Source: Treponema sp. UBA4307
GTDB taxonomy: Bacteria; Spirochaetota; Spirochaetia; Treponematales; Treponemataceae
NCBI GenBank assembly: GCA_002394685.1
Contig: DGUP01000033.1
Span: 1-61,359, forward strand
DNA: 61,359 nt
Reading direction: 5' to 3'
Program-made: the position numbers and the translations under genes
The notes under the pieces: generated by a model
What the model was told of the DNA's origin: nothing
The model's input: the letters and a program-made list of their open reading frames with translations, nothing else
Databases searched by the model: none
Shown here: piece by piece, positions 1 through 6,673 of the stretch
How the letters are laid out: every line of letters begins with the position of its first letter
Position numbering within the stretch: position 1 is the first letter of the stretch

Positions 1-270
1 TTCACTCCTTCGCGCCGTTTTTTTTGTAATGTTAGCAACTTTTCAAAACTCGACATTCGGGCTAATTACTAATTCGTAAGCAATTTTGTCCAAGGAATTC
101 GTAAGGAATCCTTAATTCCAGGCATTGGAGAAAACTTTATAAACAATTTTTTTGAGATTCCCTAAAACTAATTTCCTTCTTCCGTTCAGAAAAAAAATCA
201 AAAAAATAACAATTTTTTATTAAAATTCGCTAAAGGTTTATTCTACTTCACCGATATATATAATGTGCAG
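1..270. promoter_or_regulatory. AT-rich divergent leader; ribosome site of a gene beyond the left edge
   Basis: No gene is supported here. Read on the minus strand, positions 10 to 5 spell AAGGAG, a strong Shine-Dalgarno sequence only four bases from the edge, so a minus-strand gene probably starts just outside the window. The 10-bp sequence AATTCGTAAG occurs twice, at 71-80 and 96-105, and the second copy lies in an imperfect palindrome around 94-119. This could be an operator for the off-edge gene. A consensus -10 (TATAAT) at 259-264 faces the plus strand and would start a transcript near 271; no good -35 is visible. Confidence 0.4.
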
Positions 271-367
271 ATGATAGGAATGTTTTAGAGGGTCATTTAT
301 GACATCCAGACCTCTAAAAGATTCTACAGCATAAATGAAGAGCCTGTGTCACAGGTTCTTTTTTTTT
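271..367 (+). ncRNA. Putative small structured RNA with its own terminator
   Basis: About 97 nt lie between a perfect TATAAT (259-264) and a strong terminator. Positions 275-326 fold into one long hairpin: TTTTAGAGG (283-291) pairs perfectly with CCTCTAAAA (311-319), and the stem extends outward through TAGGAAT (275-281) and ATTCTA (321-326) with one bulge and one mismatch. The loop region contains GTCA/TGAC. The RNA does not resemble SRP RNA, 6S RNA, tmRNA or the c-di-GMP riboswitch consensus. It ends before the HD-GYP-like gene at 460, so it could be an independent small RNA or a terminated leader of that gene. The function is unknown. Confidence 0.4.
338..367 (+). terminator. Rho-independent terminator
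   Basis: A 9-bp stem (AAGAGCCTG at 338-346 with CAGGTTCTT at 352-360, one G-U pair) closes a 5-nt loop and is followed by an unbroken T-tract to 367. It ends the putative small RNA starting near 271. Confidence 0.75.
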
Positions 368-459
368 AAATGGAACTTTTTTGATTTATGGTCCCGGACT
401 TTTTTTTTCAGAAAAGTTGCATTAAAATAAATGTGGAGTACTTTTAAAAAAGAGATTTT

Positions 460-1704
460 ATGACTAATTACAAGATTACAGATTTAAAGCCAGGCACATA
501 CTTCTCACAAAATCTTTATCTGGATAAGACTTTTATCCTTTCCACTCCATCAACTCCAATTACTGAAGCCACACTTAAAATTCTTAAGAACTGGAATTTT
601 GATCAGGTTGAAAGTGAAGGAATGATGGGGCGCTCTCCTTTCAGTACCCCAAAATCTATTCCTGTTGAACCAGTAAAGAAAGCGGCTCCAGAAACAGTGA
701 TTCATCAACCGGCTTCAGAAGGAGATGCAGGAGTTAAAGCAGCCATTGCAAATGGAAGACAGGAAATTGCAGCTTCTGATACAGAAGAAGTCAGAATGAA
801 AGTGGCTCAAAATGTATACAACGAATATTGTCGATTCGTAAATCAAATCTTTACCCATTACGCTACTCACAAAGAGTTAAGCTATGTAGAGATTTCTGCC
901 ACAGTAAACATTCTCTGTTCTTTCCTTAAAGAAAATAAAAATCATTTCCTTAGAATTACTCCAGACATGGAAGCAAGACAAAAGGATTTTCTGGTTAATC
1001 ATTCAATTCGTACAACAATCATTTCCCTTGCCATCGGACTTCAGCTCCATATGCCTCAGTCCAGACTTGTGGAACTGGGAGTTTCATGTCTTGTCCATGA
1101 AATCGGCATGCTTAAAATTCCTCCCCAGATGTACATGACTGATAAAAAGCTTACAGTTTCTGAGCGGATTCTCATGTCTGCACATCCAATTCTGGGCTAC
1201 AACATTGTTAAGGATGCAAATTTTCCCCCTTCAGTTCAGATTGGTGTTCTGGAACATCACGAAAGAGAAACCGGAACAGGTTATCCAAGGCATCTTACTG
1301 GCGGTGAAATTACAATGAATGCAAAGATTATTGCGGTTGCCTGCTCTTACGAAGCAATTACTGCTCCTCGTCACTTTAAGGAAGCAAGGTCAACTTACGA
1401 AGCAATGATTGAACTTTTGAAAAATGAACAGCACCTGTACGATGACAGCGTTGTCCGTGCACTTCTTCTTACACTTTCCCTCTACCCTCTGGGCTCATAT
1501 GTTTACCTGCAGAATGGTAAAATTGCCCTTGTAACAGAAGTAATTCCGGGAAATCCAAAGAATCCAATAATTCAGATTCTGGGAGAAAAGGCACCAAACG
1601 GCTCACCTCTCACTGTTCAAAGTGACGACAATCTTTATAAAATCATGCGCCCTATGACACAAAAAGAGTTTAAGGACGTACTGGCTGCCCTTAACAAGCA
1701 CTAA
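460..1704 (+). CDS. HD-GYP-like domain protein with altered metal-site residues
   Basis: This 414-residue cytoplasmic protein has a DUF3391-like N-terminus (residues 1-60), a low-complexity linker (60-105), and a C-terminal HD-GYP-like domain (about 170-340). HD-GYP enzymes hydrolyse cyclic di-GMP at a two- or three-iron site. Visible landmarks are NHS (180-182), HPILGY (242-247) and HHERETGTGYP (266-276), close to the family HHExxDGxGYP. The namesake HD is HE here (H213-E214), and the usual GKIGIP stretch reads GMLKIP, so both an aspartate ligand and a conserved lysine have changed. It may be a divergent phosphodiesterase or a binding-only receptor. There is no signal peptide or receiver domain. 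It follows the structured RNA at 271-367 and converges on the aldo/keto reductase, with a 14-nt gap. Family assignment is firm; activity is uncertain. Confidence 0.85.
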   Translation: MTNYKITDLKPGTYFSQNLYLDKTFILSTPSTPITEATLKILKNWNFDQVESEGMMGRSPFSTPKSIPVEPVKKAAPETVIHQPASEGDAGVKAAIANGRQEIAASDTEEVRMKVAQNVYNEYCRFVNQIFTHYATHKELSYVEISATVNILCSFLKENKNHFLRITPDMEARQKDFLVNHSIRTTIISLAIGLQLHMPQSRLVELGVSCLVHEIGMLKIPPQMYMTDKKLTVSERILMSAHPILGYNIVKDANFPPSVQIGVLEHHERETGTGYPRHLTGGEITMNAKIIAVACSYEAITAPRHFKEARSTYEAMIELLKNEQHLYDDSVVRALLLTLSLYPLGSYVYLQNGKIALVTEVIPGNPKNPIIQILGEKAPNGSPLTVQSDDNLYKIMRPMTQKEFKDVLAALNKH

Positions 1705-1718
1705 AATTTCAACACTCT

Positions 1719-2501
1719 TTAGTTAAAGAAAAGACGGATTTTTTCCACTTCTTTATTGAACTGATCATCAATCACAGGTGGATTTGCAGTAAAGTAGAGA
1801 ATTTGCTGCAGTTCCTCCTGGGTATGAACTCCCCAGACAGGAACCACATTTTCAAACTGACTGAGATAGCCTAAGGCAATAGGCAGGTTACTCAGCAGTC
1901 CTCCATTCATTGGCTGCATGGCAATACAGCCAATTTCTTTTTCAGCACAAAGTTTAACTAGATCTACATATTCCTGAGGGTAAAGAACATTAAATGGAAA
2001 CTGAATCACTTCATAGTTTCCGCTTTCAACAGCTTCTCTTGCAATTTCAATATTTTCTGTTGCAAGTCCTATATGACGAACCAGCCCACGTTCTTTCATA
2101 GACAGAAGTTCGTTGTAAAGACCGTCCGGAGTGTCAGGACCAGGAAGAAAAAGTGGATTCTCAAGCTGATACAATTCAATTGAATCGGTATCAAGATTAA
2201 GAAGACTTTCCTGCAGGTCCCTTCGTAACTCCTGCACTGACTGAGCAGTACTTTTTGTGGCCAGAACAACGCTCTGCCTGATACCATGCACTATCCTTCC
2301 CAGCCTTTTTTCACAGTTTTCCTTAGTATGAGAAAGATCAAAGAAATTTATACCTTCTTTATATGCCTGGTATACCAGGGCACAAGCCTTTTCTTCAGCT
2401 TCTTCACCAAAATCTTCAATTTCCTTACAATCCAGGCTCATTGCGCCAAAAGATGTCCGGCTGACTAAAAGGTTTGTTTTTCCCAGGGAAATATATTCCA
2501 T
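1719..2501 (-). CDS. Aldo/keto reductase family protein with a degenerate catalytic tetrad
   Basis: This 260-residue protein has the aldo/keto reductase TIM-barrel pattern: N-terminal LGKTNLLVSRTSFGAM, the strand ending FFDLSH, and the lysine strand LATKS. In active members the tetrad is Asp, Tyr, Lys, His. Here Asp (FFD) and Lys (ATKS) remain. The position of the catalytic Tyr, five residues after the Asp, is Lys, and the usual LxxLH histidine is Glu (LYQLENP). It is also shorter than typical members (about 280-330). NADPH-dependent carbonyl reduction is therefore doubtful; a pseudoenzyme or altered chemistry is possible. It lies downstream of glyQS on the same strand with a 49-nt gap and may be co-transcribed with it. 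Confidence 0.8.
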   Translation of the reverse strand: MEYISLGKTNLLVSRTSFGAMSLDCKEIEDFGEEAEEKACALVYQAYKEGINFFDLSHTKENCEKRLGRIVHGIRQSVVLATKSTAQSVQELRRDLQESLLNLDTDSIELYQLENPLFLPGPDTPDGLYNELLSMKERGLVRHIGLATENIEIAREAVESGNYEVIQFPFNVLYPQEYVDLVKLCAEKEIGCIAMQPMNGGLLSNLPIALGYLSQFENVVPVWGVHTQEELQQILYFTANPPVIDDQFNKEVEKIRLFFN

Positions 2502-2550
2502 ATATAAGTTCTACCTATTTTTCCACAATTTGCTGAATAATATCCTTGAA

Positions 2551-4032
2551 CTACTCAGCCTTAACATATGGCTTGTAGTTGCGGATTGCCTTGTGGATAA
2601 AATCAACCAGGTCATCCAGATTAACTCTTTCCTGCTCCATGCTGTCTCTGAAGCGGACTGTTACTGTATTGAACAATGGATTTGCAGAACCATCTTCTTT
2701 CTTTTCCTGAATTGTGTCGTAATCAACAGTTACGCAGAATGGAGTTCCAACTTCATCCTGACGGCGGTAACGCTTACCAACTGTTCCTGAAACATCGTAA
2801 TCAGTAACATAATCTTCCTTAAGGAGATGCTGGATTTCCTTAGCCTTTTCAGCAAGACCATCCTTCTTCATAAGAGGAAGAACTGCAACTGTAATTGGAG
2901 CAAGACGAGGATCCAGATGAAGAACAGTTCTGTAATCTTCCTTAGATGGGTCTGTAGAAACATTCTGTTCTTCATATGCTTCACAAAGGAACATAAGGAA
3001 GTTGCGGTTAAGACCGGCAGAAGTTTCAACTACATATGGAATATACTTTGTATTATTTTCCTGATCAATGTAGTTCATATCCTTCTTTGAGTATTCCATG
3101 TGCTGACTCAGGTCAAAGTCTGTACGTGAATGAATACCTTCAACTTCTTCAAAGCCGATAGGGAAGTTATATGTAATATCGTAAGCATCCTTTGCATAGT
3201 GAGCAAGTTTGTCATGATGATGCCACTTAAGCTGCTTTTCAGGAATACCGTACTTAAGATAGAAGCCCCAGCGTTCCTTTCTCCAGCGGTCAAAAGTTTC
3301 ATCTTCTGTACCAGGCTTACAGAAATATTCCATTTCCATCTGTTCAAATTCGCAGGTACGGAAAATGAAGTTCTTGAAGATGATTTCGTTACGGAATGAC
3401 TTACCAACCTGTGCAACGCCGAAAGGTACCTTCATGCGGTTTGACTGAACAATTGCCTTAAAATCTGTGAAAATACCCTGACAGGTTTCAGGACGAAGGT
3501 AGATAAGGTGAGATTCGTCAGCGAGAGGACCCTGATATGTTTTGAACATAAGGTTAAACTCACGGACAGCAGTATATTTGCGGTTTTTACTGCCACAAGT
3601 AGGACAGTTGATGTTTGCATTAATGAAATCAGACATTTCCTGATGAGACATGCAGTCAACAGGTTTTTCAGGGGCAAGCTCCGGATGAGATGCAACAAAA
3701 TCTTCAATAAGTTTGTCTGCACGGTGACGGGCATTACATTCTGTACAGTCAACCATTGGATCTGAGAAGTGATCAACGTGACCTGAAGCCTTCCATGTAG
3801 TATGGTGCTGGAAGATAGCTGAATCCAAACCAACAACATCATCATGAAGCTGAGTCATATAATGCCACCATTCATTCTGAATATTGCGCTTAAATTCTAC
3901 GCCCAAAGGACCGTAATCCCAGGCACCAGCCTGACCGCCATAAATTTCTGAGGCCTGATAAACAAAACCACGTCTTTTACAGAGAGAGATGATTTTGTCC
4001 AAAGTACATGCATGTTCTGCTTTCTTTTCCAT
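2551..4032 (-). CDS. glyQS: Glycyl-tRNA synthetase, single-chain dimeric type
   Basis: This class II synthetase charges tRNA-Gly with glycine for translation. The 493 residues match the homodimeric type of archaea, eukaryotes and some bacteria rather than the split GlyQ/GlyS type. Features in order: N-terminal catalytic entry RGFVYQASEIYGG, class II motif 1 region GPLGVEFKRNI, an inserted cysteine-bearing segment (CTEC and CPTC, possible zinc ligands), motif 2 FRNEIIFKNFIFRTCEFEQ, motif 3 region YVVETSAGLNRNFL, and a C-terminal anticodon-binding domain (LDPRLAPITVAVLPL). The ATG is preceded by AAGGAG at a good distance, fixing the start. Identification is confident. Confidence 0.97.
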   Translation of the reverse strand: MEKKAEHACTLDKIISLCKRRGFVYQASEIYGGQAGAWDYGPLGVEFKRNIQNEWWHYMTQLHDDVVGLDSAIFQHHTTWKASGHVDHFSDPMVDCTECNARHRADKLIEDFVASHPELAPEKPVDCMSHQEMSDFINANINCPTCGSKNRKYTAVREFNLMFKTYQGPLADESHLIYLRPETCQGIFTDFKAIVQSNRMKVPFGVAQVGKSFRNEIIFKNFIFRTCEFEQMEMEYFCKPGTEDETFDRWRKERWGFYLKYGIPEKQLKWHHHDKLAHYAKDAYDITYNFPIGFEEVEGIHSRTDFDLSQHMEYSKKDMNYIDQENNTKYIPYVVETSAGLNRNFLMFLCEAYEEQNVSTDPSKEDYRTVLHLDPRLAPITVAVLPLMKKDGLAEKAKEIQHLLKEDYVTDYDVSGTVGKRYRRQDEVGTPFCVTVDYDTIQEKKEDGSANPLFNTVTVRFRDSMEQERVNLDDLVDFIHKAIRNYKPYVKAE

Positions 4033-4142
4033 TTTTAGTTAACTCCTTATATCCTGTGCCGGAATGCACAAGTATTAAGTAGGGATTCTATCACAAGAAT
4101 CAAGAAATGAAAACTATATTTAACCTTTTGTTATATAAAGAT

Positions 4143-4973
4143 TTAATCCTGTTTCCACGGGAAAATGAAACTCTTAAACTTACGAGGCCCCAGTGTATGC
4201 TTGTCTTTTGCAAGAAGTTCGTCCCATGGCACATCTTTTGCCTGTTTTCTTGTCAAACCAGGGTTTACTTCCAGCCAGTCGTATTTGTAGAGGCGCAGGC
4301 GGAGGGCATTTGTATTTGCAAGGCAGATTCCGTTAAAGCCAGGCACCAGACCAAGTGTAAATATTGTAATAATCAGCATTACCAGATTATTAAGGGCAAG
4401 AAGGAGGGAAAAACCTGTATTGTCAAAGAAAATAAGGTAGCACTTTTTAAGACATTTCCAGAATTTGTTTCCCATAAGGGATCTTACAGGAAGGAACCAC
4501 TGAAGTGCCAGCAGGGTAATTACCAGGAACCAGAAGGAAAGAGACATGAGGAGAAGTCCCCATAAATGTCCCTTGCTGCCGTCTGCAGGAAGCCAAATTG
4601 AAAAGTAATATGGCAGGGTTATAAAGGCAATAACTCCAAGCATTGCTACAAAGAAACCAAATAACATTCCATCCTTTATGCTTGGAAGAATATTTTTGAA
4701 ATAATTTTTGAAGTGGGGAGTTTCAAACCTGACAATTGCAGCTTCATTATCCCCTTCCGCAAAAAGAAACACGTGAAAAACCATGCAGATAAAAATGATT
4801 GCAGCAATGGTTAAAAGATTGAGTTTGCCTTCATCCAGCCCCATTTTTCCTACTGCATAACAGAGGTAAAATCCTCCTGCCAGAATAAGAGTTAAAATAA
4901 AGTTTATAAGGGCCAGATGGAACAAATTGTCCCACACATCACAAAAATTCTTTTTAAGGAAAAATCTAAACAT
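4143..4973 (-). CDS. Polytopic membrane protein, DUF624/YesL-like
   Basis: This 276-residue inner-membrane protein has about five or six hydrophobic segments: near residues 20-42, 50-70, 105-130, 140-165 and two more around 190-225. The pattern of an amphipathic N-terminus followed by a DNLFHLALINF-type first segment resembles the YesL/DUF624 family, whose function is not established. The C-terminal 40 residues are basic and probably cytoplasmic. There are no catalytic motifs. No Shine-Dalgarno sequence precedes the ATG. It is divergent from the MarR gene across a 61-nt spacer, and MarR-type regulators often control divergent neighbours; that link is only inference. It could instead be a lineage-specific transporter accessory protein. 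Confidence 0.7.
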   Translation of the reverse strand: MFRFFLKKNFCDVWDNLFHLALINFILTLILAGGFYLCYAVGKMGLDEGKLNLLTIAAIIFICMVFHVFLFAEGDNEAAIVRFETPHFKNYFKNILPSIKDGMLFGFFVAMLGVIAFITLPYYFSIWLPADGSKGHLWGLLLMSLSFWFLVITLLALQWFLPVRSLMGNKFWKCLKKCYLIFFDNTGFSLLLALNNLVMLIITIFTLGLVPGFNGICLANTNALRLRLYKYDWLEVNPGLTRKQAKDVPWDELLAKDKHTLGPRKFKSFIFPWKQD

Positions 4974-4990
4974 AATAACTAAATCTACTT

Positions 4991-5034
4991 AATTTAAACT
5001 TTACAGTCAATAAAATTAATTTTAAACTGTGAAA
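4991..5034. promoter_or_regulatory. Divergent control region before the MarR gene
   Basis: Two copies of TTTAAACT (4993-5000 and about 5021-5028) match the half-site style of the operator upstream of the importer operon. A -35 TTTACA (5000-5005) and -10 TAAACT (5023-5028), 17 bp apart, would start transcription near 5035, directly on the ATG of the MarR gene. That gene has no Shine-Dalgarno sequence, so a leaderless mRNA is possible. This is inference from spacing. Confidence 0.35.
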
Positions 5035-5505
5035 ATGGATTATACAGTTTCACAGGTTGTTTCCCTGATCAGCCATATTCATACATCAACCCAGGATTTT
5101 ATCAATAAAAAGCTGTCTTCAAGCCAGAAGTCCCATTTTGTATCAAGCCACGGATATATTCTTTTTCTTCTCTCAAAAAAATCTATGACCATGGGAGAAT
5201 TAACATCTGTAATCAACAGAGACAAATCCACCACAACGGTCCTTATAAAAAAATTGAAGGACGAAGGACTGGTAAAGGTTCAGGTCAATCCTCAGGATAC
5301 AAGAAGCAGAATTCTTTCCCTTACTGCAAAAGGAAAAAAAATGAATGAATTAACTTCTTCCATAAGCTGTCAGCTGCTGGATCTCTGTTACAAAGGTTTT
5401 TCAGATGAAGAAAAGGAAAATCTCCTGAAACTCCTGAAAAAAATGTCAGAAAATGTGGACTGGGAATTATCCAGTCAAAATCAGTCTTACTCTGAAGAAG
5501 AATAA
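5035..5505 (+). CDS. MarR-family transcriptional regulator
   Basis: This is a roughly 156-residue winged-helix regulator. The core reads as helix-turn-helix MTMGELTSVINRDKSTTTVLI followed by the wing (LVKVQVNPQDTRSRILSLTAKG), whose DxRSR-type tip is the MarR hallmark. The C-terminal helices around residues 120-145 would form the dimer interface. An in-frame GTG two codons upstream (5029) is possible, but I favour the ATG because a promoter would place +1 on it. It sits 85 nt upstream of a BMP-type importer whose promoter carries a perfect 16-bp palindrome, so it most likely represses that operon and responds to its substrate or a derivative. The ligand is unknown. Confidence 0.9.
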   Translation: MDYTVSQVVSLISHIHTSTQDFINKKLSSSQKSHFVSSHGYILFLLSKKSMTMGELTSVINRDKSTTTVLIKKLKDEGLVKVQVNPQDTRSRILSLTAKGKKMNELTSSISCQLLDLCYKGFSDEEKENLLKLLKKMSENVDWELSSQNQSYSEEE

Positions 5506-5524
5506 ACTGCCTCCGGCCATTTTT

Positions 5525-5571
5525 AGTTTTATATAAAACTTATTGACTTTAGTTTGAAATAAAACTATATT
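5525..5571 (+). promoter_or_regulatory. Promoter with two MarR-type operators
   Basis: The -35 TTGACT (5543-5548) and -10 TATATT (5566-5571) are 17 bp apart, close to the sigma-70 ideal. A perfect 16-bp palindrome, AGTTTTATATAAAACT (5525-5540), lies immediately upstream. A second, imperfect copy, AGTTTGAAATAAAACT (5551-5566), fills the spacer. Binding at the spacer copy would block RNA polymerase. The adjacent MarR protein is the obvious candidate binder. Confidence 0.75.
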
Positions 5572-5590
5572 CTCTGCCGTGAGGTTATTT

Positions 5591-6628
5591 ATGAAAAAGA
5601 ATTTTATTAAGATTACAGCTCTTCTTGGACTTACAGTTCTGGGCCTTTCTTTAGGCGGATGTTCAAAAACTACCAGCAATTCTTCAGGCAAAAAAGCTCC
5701 TTCACTGGCGCTCTTTATTCCTGGAATTATGGCTGATTCTCCAATCTACGCAAATCTTGCCAAAGGAGTTCAGGAGGCAGTTGAAATCTGGAATAAAGAT
5801 AAATCAGATTCTGAAAAAGCAGATCTTTACATAATGGAAGCCGGAACCAATCAGGCTGAATGGGCAACAAAACTTACTTCCCTTACAGCCGCAATGAAAT
5901 ATGATGTTATTATTTCTTCAAATCCTTCACTGCCGGAATATGCAGAACCTCTTACTGCCCAGTTTCCTGAACAGAAATATATTTTCCTTGATGCAGCATG
6001 TGAAGGAAATAACAATATCTCTGCCACATCCTACAATCAGAAAGAACAATCATATTTATCAGGCTACATTGCAGGCCTTATGTCGAAAAGCCACAAGGTT
6101 GGACTTGTAGCAGCCCAGGAATATCCTGTAATGAACAATATTCTTTATCCTTATTATGCAAAAGGTGCGGAAGATGCATATGCAGGTACAAGCTGTGACT
6201 TTAGAATTGTAGGTAACTGGTACGATGCTTCAAAAGGCGCTGAAATTACCGATGCACTTGTTCAGGCTGGAGTAGATGTTATTCTTCCAATTTGCGGAGG
6301 AGCATCCCAGGGAGTAATTTCTTCAGCAGTAGAAAACAAAATCTACATTAACTGGTTTGATGAAAATGGATTTTCAAAGGCTCCGGGAACAATTATTTCT
6401 TCATGCATGGCAAAACAGCAGGATGCCGCAAGAGAAGTTACCCTTGAATACCTTAATGGCCATACCCCATGGGGAAACACAAAAGTTGTAGGTTTTATGG
6501 AAGGATATGTAGAATTTATTGAAAATGATCCTCTTTATATCTCTACAGTACCTGAAAATGTAAGAAAACAGCTTTCGGATTTGATTTCTTCTTTAAAAGA
6601 AGGTACATTTAAAGTACCGGAGATTTAA
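5591..6628 (+). CDS. BMP-family substrate-binding lipoprotein of an ABC importer
   Basis: The 345-residue periplasmic binding lipoprotein starts with a basic signal and lipobox SLGGC (cysteine about residue 24). The body has the PnrA/BMP fold: alternating strands such as YDVIISSNPS, YIFLDAACEG, KVGLVAAQEYP and VDVILPICGGASQG, with SYLSGYIAGLM typical of the family. Characterised relatives bind purine nucleosides (PnrA) or riboflavin (treponemal RfuA). The nucleoside hallmark GxFNDxA near the N-terminus is absent; the equivalent stretch reads PGIMADSPIYANL, so a flavin or other ligand is at least as likely. I chose the ATG over an upstream GTG (5579) because GAGG lies seven bases before it. 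It is the first gene of the four-gene importer. Confidence 0.88.
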   Translation: MKKNFIKITALLGLTVLGLSLGGCSKTTSNSSGKKAPSLALFIPGIMADSPIYANLAKGVQEAVEIWNKDKSDSEKADLYIMEAGTNQAEWATKLTSLTAAMKYDVIISSNPSLPEYAEPLTAQFPEQKYIFLDAACEGNNNISATSYNQKEQSYLSGYIAGLMSKSHKVGLVAAQEYPVMNNILYPYYAKGAEDAYAGTSCDFRIVGNWYDASKGAEITDALVQAGVDVILPICGGASQGVISSAVENKIYINWFDENGFSKAPGTIISSCMAKQQDAAREVTLEYLNGHTPWGNTKVVGFMEGYVEFIENDPLYISTVPENVRKQLSDLISSLKEGTFKVPEI

Positions 6629-6640
6629 TTTAAAGGATTT

Positions 6641-6657
6641 ATCCCTCGGGGATTTTT
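6641..6657 (+). terminator. Weak hairpin and T-run between binding-protein and ATPase genes
   Basis: ATCCC (6641-6645) and GGGAT (6649-6653) form a 5-bp stem with a 3-nt loop followed by a run of T. It is too weak for full termination, but its position suits partial attenuation that would keep the binding protein in excess over the ATPase and permeases. Confidence 0.3.
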
Positions 6658-6673
6658 ATCCGCAGGATTATAA

